A DNA stretch of 64,000 nucleotides from Plazaster borealis (taxonomy: Eukaryota; Echinodermata; Asteroidea; Forcipulatida; Labidiasteridae): NCBI GenBank assembly GCA_021014325.1, contig JAJGQC010000558.1:1-64000 (forward strand). Reading direction: 5' to 3'. Shown here in pieces: positions 58,201-64,000 of this stretch. Position 1 is the first letter of the stretch, and every line of letters starts with the position of its first letter. The notes beneath the pieces were generated by a model. The model ran no database searches. It was not told the origin of the DNA and was given only the letters and a program-made list of their open reading frames with translations. The position numbers and the translations under genes were made by a program.

Positions 58201-61200
58201 TTCTCTTTTGTTGGTTATATGTTTTGTTTTTTGGTTCTGCGCCTCCGAATCGGGTCGTGTACACTAGATCTAGATAGATGGCGCATTATAAATGCATTAT
58301 TATTAGGTGTTCGGCTCATTAGCCAAAAAACCTATGGTAGTAAAAACACTGGAAGTTCCGAACTTAATTGTGAAAAGGGACTTGGACACATGCACGTGGC
58401 ATGTGGGAGTTACTTCCGGCCATGGTTATGGCCTATTAAAACCTATTGTTATCCATATTTCCTCTTTTGTTGCTTATATGTTTGTTTGTTTTTGGTTCTG
58501 CGCCTAGGAATAGGGTCTTGTACACTAGATCTAGATAGATGGTGCATTATAATGCATTATTATTAGGTGTTCGGCTCATTAGCCAAAAAACCTATGGTAG
58601 TAAAAACATTGGAAGTTCCGAACTTAATTGCGAAAAGGGACTTGGACACATGCACGTGGCATGTGGGACTTACTTCCGGCCATGGTTATGGCCTATTAAA
58701 ACCTATTGTTATCATCCACACCACTTTCATTATTATTATTATTCATTGTATAATTGTCTTTGTGTTCTATATTTCTCTTTTGTTGGTCTATGTTTTGTTT
58801 TTTTGGTTCTTCGCCTCGGAATCGGGTCTTGTACACTAGATCTAGATAGATGGCGCATTATAAATGCATTATTATTAGGTGTTCGGCTCATTGGCCAAAA
58901 ACCTATGGTAGTAAAAACACTGGAAGTTCCGAACTTAATTGCGAAAAGGGACTTGGACACATGCACGTGGTATGTTGGACTTACTTCCGGCCATGGTTAT
59001 GGCCTATTAAAACCTATTGTTATCATCCACACCACTTTCATTATTATTATTATTCATTGTATAATTGTCTTTGTGTTCTATATTTCTCTTTTGTTGGTCT
59101 ATGTTTTGTTTTTTTGGTTCTTCGCCTCGGAATCGGGTCTTGTACACTAGATCTAGATAGATGGCGCATTATAAATGCATTATTATTAGGTGTTCGGCTC
59201 ATTAGCCAAAAACCTATGGTAGTAAAAACACTGGAAGTTCCGAACTTAATTGCGAAAAGGGACTTGGACACATGCACGTGGTATGTGGGACTTACTTCCG
59301 GCCATGGTTATGGCCTATTAAAACCTATTGTTATCTATATTTCCTATTTTGTTGGTTATATGTTTGTTTGTTTTTGGTTCTGCGCCTCGGAATAGGGTCT
59401 TGTACACTAGATCTAGATAGATGGTGCATTATAATGCATTATTGTTAGGTTGTTTGGCTCATTAGCCAAAAACCTATGGTAGTAAAAACACTGGAAGTTC
59501 CAAACTTAATTGCGAAAAGGGACTTGGACACATGTACGTGGTATGTGGGACTTACTTCCGGCCATGGTTATGGCCTATTAAAACCTATTGTTATGATCCA
59601 CACCACTTTCATTATTATTATTATTCATTGTATAATTGTCTTTGTGTTCTATATTTCTCTTTTGTTGGTTATATGTTTTGTTTTTTGGTTCTGCGCCTCC
59701 GAATCGGGTCGTGTACACTAGATCTAGATAGATGGCGCATTATAAATGCATTATTATTAGGTGTTCGGCTCATTAGCCAAAAAACCTATGGTAGTAAAAA
59801 CACTGGAAGTTCCGAACTTAATTGTGAAAAGGGACTTGGACACATGCACGTGGCATGTGGGAGTTACTTCCGGCCATGGTTATGGCCTATTAAAACCTAT
59901 TGTTATCCATATTTCCTCTTTTGTTGCTTATATGTTTGTTTGTTTTTGGTTCTGCGCCTCGGAATAGGGTCTTGTACACTAGATCTAGATAGATGGTGCA
60001 TTATAATGCATTATTATTAGGTGTTCGGCTCATTAGCCAAAAAACCTATGGTAGTAAAAACATTGGAAGTTCCGAACTTAATTGCGAAAAGGGACTTGGA
60101 CACATGCACGTGGCATGTGGGACTTACTTCCGGCCATGGTTATGGCCTATTAAAACCTATTGTTATCATCCACACCACTTTCATTATTATTATTATTCAT
60201 TGTATAATTGTCTTTGTGTTCTATATTTCTCTTTTGTTGGTCTATGTTTTGTTTTTTTGGTTCTTCGCCTCGGAATCGGGTCTTGTACACTAGATCTAGA
60301 TAGATGGCGCATTATAAATGCATTATTATTAGGTGTTCGGCTCATTGGCCAAAAACCTATGGTAGTAAAAACACTGGAAGTTCCGAACTTAATTGCGAAA
60401 AGGGACTTGGACACATGCACGTGGTATGTTGGACTTACTTCCGGCCATGGTTATGGCCTATTAAAACCTATTGTTATCATCCACACCACTTTCATTATTA
60501 TTATTATTCATTGTATAATTGTCTTTGTGTTCTATATTTCTCTTTTGTTGGTCTATGTTTGTTTTTTTTTGGTTCTTCGCCTCGGAATCGGGTCTTGTAC
60601 ACTAGATCTAGATAGATGGCGCATTATAAATGCATTATTATTAGGTGTTCGGCTCATTAGCCAAAAACCTATGGTAGTAAAAACACTGGAAGTTCCGAAC
60701 TTAATTGCGAAAAGGGACTTGGACACATGCACGTGGTATGTGGGACTTACTTCCGGCCATGGTTATGGCCTATTAAAACCTATTGTTATCTATATTTCCT
60801 ATTTTGTTGGTTATATGTTTGTTTGTTTTTGGTTCTGCGCCTCGGAATAGGGTCTTGTACACTAGATCTAGATAGATGGTGCATTATAATGCATTATTGT
60901 TAGGTTGTTTGGCTCATTAGCCAAAAACCTATGGTAGTAAAAACACTGGAAGTTCCAAACTTAATTGCGAAAAGGGACTTGGACACATGTACGTGGTATG
61001 TGGGACTTACTTCCGGCCATGGTTATGGCCTATTAAAACCTATTGTTATGATCCACACCACTTTCATTATTATTATTATTCATTGTATAATTGTCTTTGT
61101 GTTCTATATTTCTCTTTTGTTGGTTATATGTTTTGTTTTTTGGTTCTGCCCCTCCGAATCGGGTCGTGTACACTAGATCTAGATAGATGGCGCATTATAA

Positions 61201-63840
61201 ATGCATTATTATTAGGTGTTCGGCTCATTAGCCAAAAAACCTATGGTAGTAAAAACACTGGAAGTTCCGAACTTAATTGTGAAAAGGGACTTGGACACAT
61301 GCACGTGGCATGTGGGAGTTACTTCCGGCCATGGTTATGGCCTATTAAAACCTATTGTTATCCATATTTCCTCTTTTGTTGCTTATATGTTTGTTTGTTT
61401 TTGGTTCTGCGCCTCGGAATAGGGTCTTGTACACTAGATCTAGATAGATGGTGCATTATAATGCATTATTATTAGGTGTTCGGCTCATTAGCCAAAAAAC
61501 CTATGGTAGTAAAAACATTGGAAGTTCCGAACTTAATTGCGAAAAGGGACTTGGACACATGCACGTGGCATGTGGGACTTACTTCCGGCCATGGTTATGG
61601 CCTATTAAAACCTATTGTTATCATCCACACCACTTTCATTATTATTATTATTCATTGTATAATTGTCTTTGTGATCTATATTTCCTATTTTGTTGGTTAT
61701 ATGTTTGTTTGTTTTTGGTTCTTCGCCTCGGAATCGGGTCTTGTACACTAGATCTAGATAGATGGCGCATTATAAATGCATTATTATTAGGTGTTCGGCT
61801 CATTAGCCAAAAACCTATGGTAGTAAAAACACTGGAAGTTCCGAACTTAATTGCGAAAAGGGACTTGGACACATGCACGTGGTATGTGGGACTTACTTCC
61901 GGCCATGGTTATGGCCTATTAAAACCTATTGTTATCTATATTTCCTATTTTGTTGGTTATATGTTTGTTTGTTTTTGGTTCTTCGCCTCGGAATAGGGTC
62001 TTGTACACTAGATCTAGATAGATGGTGCATTATAATGCATTGTTATTAGGTGTTCGGCTCATTAGCCAAAAACCTATGGTAGTAAAAACACTGGAAGTTC
62101 AGAACTTAATTGCGAAAAGGGACTTGGACACATGCATGTAGCATGTGGGACTTACTTCCGGCCATGGTTATGGCCTATTAAAACCTATTGTTATCATCCA
62201 CACCACTTTCATTATTATTATTATTCATTGTATAATTGTCTTTGTGTTCTATATTTCTCTTTTGTTGGTTATATGTTTGGTTTTTTTGGTTCTGCGCCTC
62301 GGAATCGGGTCTTGTACACTAGATCTAGATAGATGGCGCATTATAAATGCATTATTATTAGGTGTTCGGCTCATTAGCCAAAAACCTATGGTAGTGAAAA
62401 CACGGGAAGTTCAGAACTTAATTGCGAAAAGGGACTTGGACACATGCATGTGGCATGTGGGAGTTACTTCCGGCCATGGTTATGGCCTATTAAAACCTAG
62501 TGTTATCTATATTTCCTCTTTTGTTGCTTATATGTTTGTTTGTTTTTGGTTCTGCGCCTCGGAATAGGGTCTTGTACACTAGATCTAGATAGATGGTGCA
62601 TTATAATGCATTATTGTTAGGTGTTCGGCTCATTAGCCAAAAACCTATGGTAGTAAAAACACTGGAAGTTCCGAACTTAATTGCGAAAAGGGACTTGGAC
62701 ACATGCACGTGGTATGTGGGACTTACTTCCGGCCATGGTTATGGCCTATTAAAACCTATTGTTATGATCCACACCACTTTCATTATTATTATTATTCATT
62801 GTATAATTGTCTTTGTGTTCTATATTTCTCTTTTGTTGGTTATATGTTTTGTTTTTTGGTTCTGTGCCTCCGAATCGGGTCGTGTACACTAGATCTAGAT
62901 AGATGGCGCATTATAAATGCATTATTATTAGGTGTTCGGCTCATTAGCCAAAAAACCTATGGTAGTGAAAACACTGGAAGTTCCGAACTAAATTGCGAAA
63001 AGGGACTTGGACACATGCACGTGGCATGTGGGAGTTACTTCCGGCCATGGTTATGGCCTATTAAAACCTATTGTTATCTATATTTCCTCTTTTGTTGCTT
63101 ATATGTTTGTTTGTTTTTGGTTCTGCGCCTAGGAATAGGGTCTTGTACACTAGATCTAGATAGATGGTGCATTATAATGCATTATTATTAGGTGTTCGGC
63201 TCATTAGCCAAAAAACCTATGGTAGTAAAAACACTGGAAGTTCCGAACTTAATTGCGAAAAGGGACTTGGACACATGCATGTGGCATGTGGGACTTACTT
63301 CCGGCCATGGTTATGGCCTCTTAAAACCTATTGTTATCATCCACACCACTTTCATTATTATTATTATTCATTGTATAATTGTCTTTGTGTTCTATATTTC
63401 TCTTTTGTTGGTCTATGTTTTGTTTTTTTGGTTCTGCGCCTCGGAATCGGGTCTTGTACACTAGATCTAGATAGATGGCGCATTATAAATGCATTATTAT
63501 TAGGTGTTCGGCTCATTAGCCAAAAACCTATGGTAGTGAAAATACTGGAAGTTCCGAACTTAATTGCGAAAAGGGACTTGGACACATGCACGTGGCATGT
63601 GGGAGTTACTTCCAGCCATGGTTATGGCCTATTAAAACCTATTGTTATTATCCACACCACTTTCATTATTATTATTATTCATTGTATAATTGTCTTTGTG
63701 TTCTATATTTCTCTTTTGTTGGTTATATGTTTTTTTTGGGGGGGGTTCTGTGCCTCGGAATCGGGTCTTGTACACTAGATCTAGATAGATGGCGCATTAT
63801 AAATGCATTATTATTAGGTGTTCGGCTCATCAGCCGAAAA
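52223..63840. repeat. Satellite B: alternating 310/260-bp monomers, ~40 copies
   Basis: The anchor CTTGTACACTAGATCTAG occurs at about 52501, 52811, 53071, 53381, 53692, 53952, and so on to 63767 (40 times). Steps are about 310 (L) or 260 (S). L has CATCCACACCACTTTCATT through TTGTGTTCTATATTTC and GGCGCATTATAAATGC; S lacks that ~60 bp and has GGTGCATTATAATGC. The usual order is L-S, giving a 571-bp dimer. LL pairs occur five times (ending near 53692, 59139, 60594, 63767, and one fused L near 61740 is hybrid). Each monomer holds two short hairpins: CACATGCACGTGGCATGTG and GGCCATGGTTATGGCC. Open frames up to 285 codons run through it but change frame between monomers. Confidence 0.95.
52250..52327. 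repeat. Degenerate GGTTAGG-type stretch
   Basis: GGTTGGGGTTAGGATTGGG, TAAGGGTTAGGATTAGG and GGATAAGG form an irregular GGTTAG-like run in the first unit of satellite B, and it is absent from later units. Confidence 0.6.
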
Positions 63841-63925
63841 TCTATTGTTATCGTTAAGTTTTTTGGGGGTTTTTCTGCCTCTTCTTCTTCTCCCTGAACC
63901 TTTTCTTGCAGATTTCGCAAAAAGT
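63841..63925 (+). repeat. Right flank copy of the satellite source locus
   Basis: CAGCCGAAAATCTATTGTTA, CTGCCTCTTCTTCTTCTCCC, TGAACCTTTTCTTGCAGATT match 33975-34061 in order and spacing. Past 63925 the sequence is unique, and I see nothing in it to the window end. Confidence 0.8.
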
Positions 63926-64000
63926 ATAAGTTGTAAAACTTTAAACTTGGCATGTACTTGAACCGTAACATGAAGACGGCATGCAAAAAATGACGTCATG

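Noticed and set aside
52800..63780. CENP-B box in satellite B (TTCGCCTCGGAATCGGG)
   Set aside because: The TTCG and CGGG parts are present only in some monomers and the spacing to the central A is 6 instead of 4. It does not fit NTTCGNNNNANNCGGGN.
52223..63840. Open frames of 99-285 codons repeated through satellite B
   Set aside because: They follow the monomer, shift frame between units of 310 and 260 bp, overlap in two frames, start in the same repeated context and match no family. They are satellite artefacts.

Overview
This is animal nuclear DNA, not bacterial. Long introns with GT..AG borders split one conserved gene, and the rest is dominated by short inverted-repeat transposons, tRNA-type SINEs, non-LTR retroelement tails and satellite DNA. 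The gene sequence and the style of repeats (several MITE families with TTAA or GGGCCCAATTTCAT ends) suggest an invertebrate deuterostome. I think an echinoderm, perhaps a sea star, but that last step is recollection of repeat families and is not proven here.

Region 1 (1-17 kb): the 3' half of the gene for Raptor (RPTOR), the substrate-recruiting scaffold of mTORC1, on the + strand. Fourteen exons between 292 and 13407 encode the last HEAT-type helices, the low-complexity linker and the C-terminal WD40 propeller. Splice phases agree across nearly all junctions. Two exons are damaged or misread as given: exon 3 needs a frame change or an alternative acceptor, and exon 12 has in-frame stops although its incoming and outgoing phases match. 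The introns carry two tRNA-derived SINEs, foldback elements, minisatellites and MITEs. The 3' UTR starts with a G-quadruplex-type run and would include a 164-base foldback if transcribed to the first AATAAA. A terminal coding exon of an unidentified gene on the - strand (17538-17775) faces RPTOR tail to tail.

Region 2 (18-32.5 kb): a gene-poor transposon graveyard. It holds many copies of one TTAA-flanked MITE with AGG termini (Kolobok-like), a hAT-type element with a perfect 8-bp target duplication (18957-20079), a second inverted-repeat element with 16-bp TIRs (31235-32507), a ~130-bp tandem array, a ~340-bp three-copy segmental repeat and a CpG-dense patch. One possible first exon of an unknown gene lies at 21245-21363.

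Region 3 (32.9-34.3 kb): a broken non-LTR retrotransposon reverse transcriptase, split by a Kolobok-like MITE. Removing one TTAA copy and the MITE restores the frame. It is followed by a retroelement 3' tail and a short segment, D, which is the apparent source of the satellites downstream.

Region 4 (34.3-64 kb): two adjoining satellites. The first is 17.8 kb built almost only from the words AAATC and AAATCC (11-bp unit), nearly free of G on the + strand. The second is about 11.6 kb of alternating ~310-bp and ~260-bp monomers (a 571-bp dimer, about 40 monomers), itself in higher-order blocks. Copies of D flank the first satellite, and copies of the retroelement tail flank the second, so the whole 30 kb appears to have grown out of one small ancestral locus.
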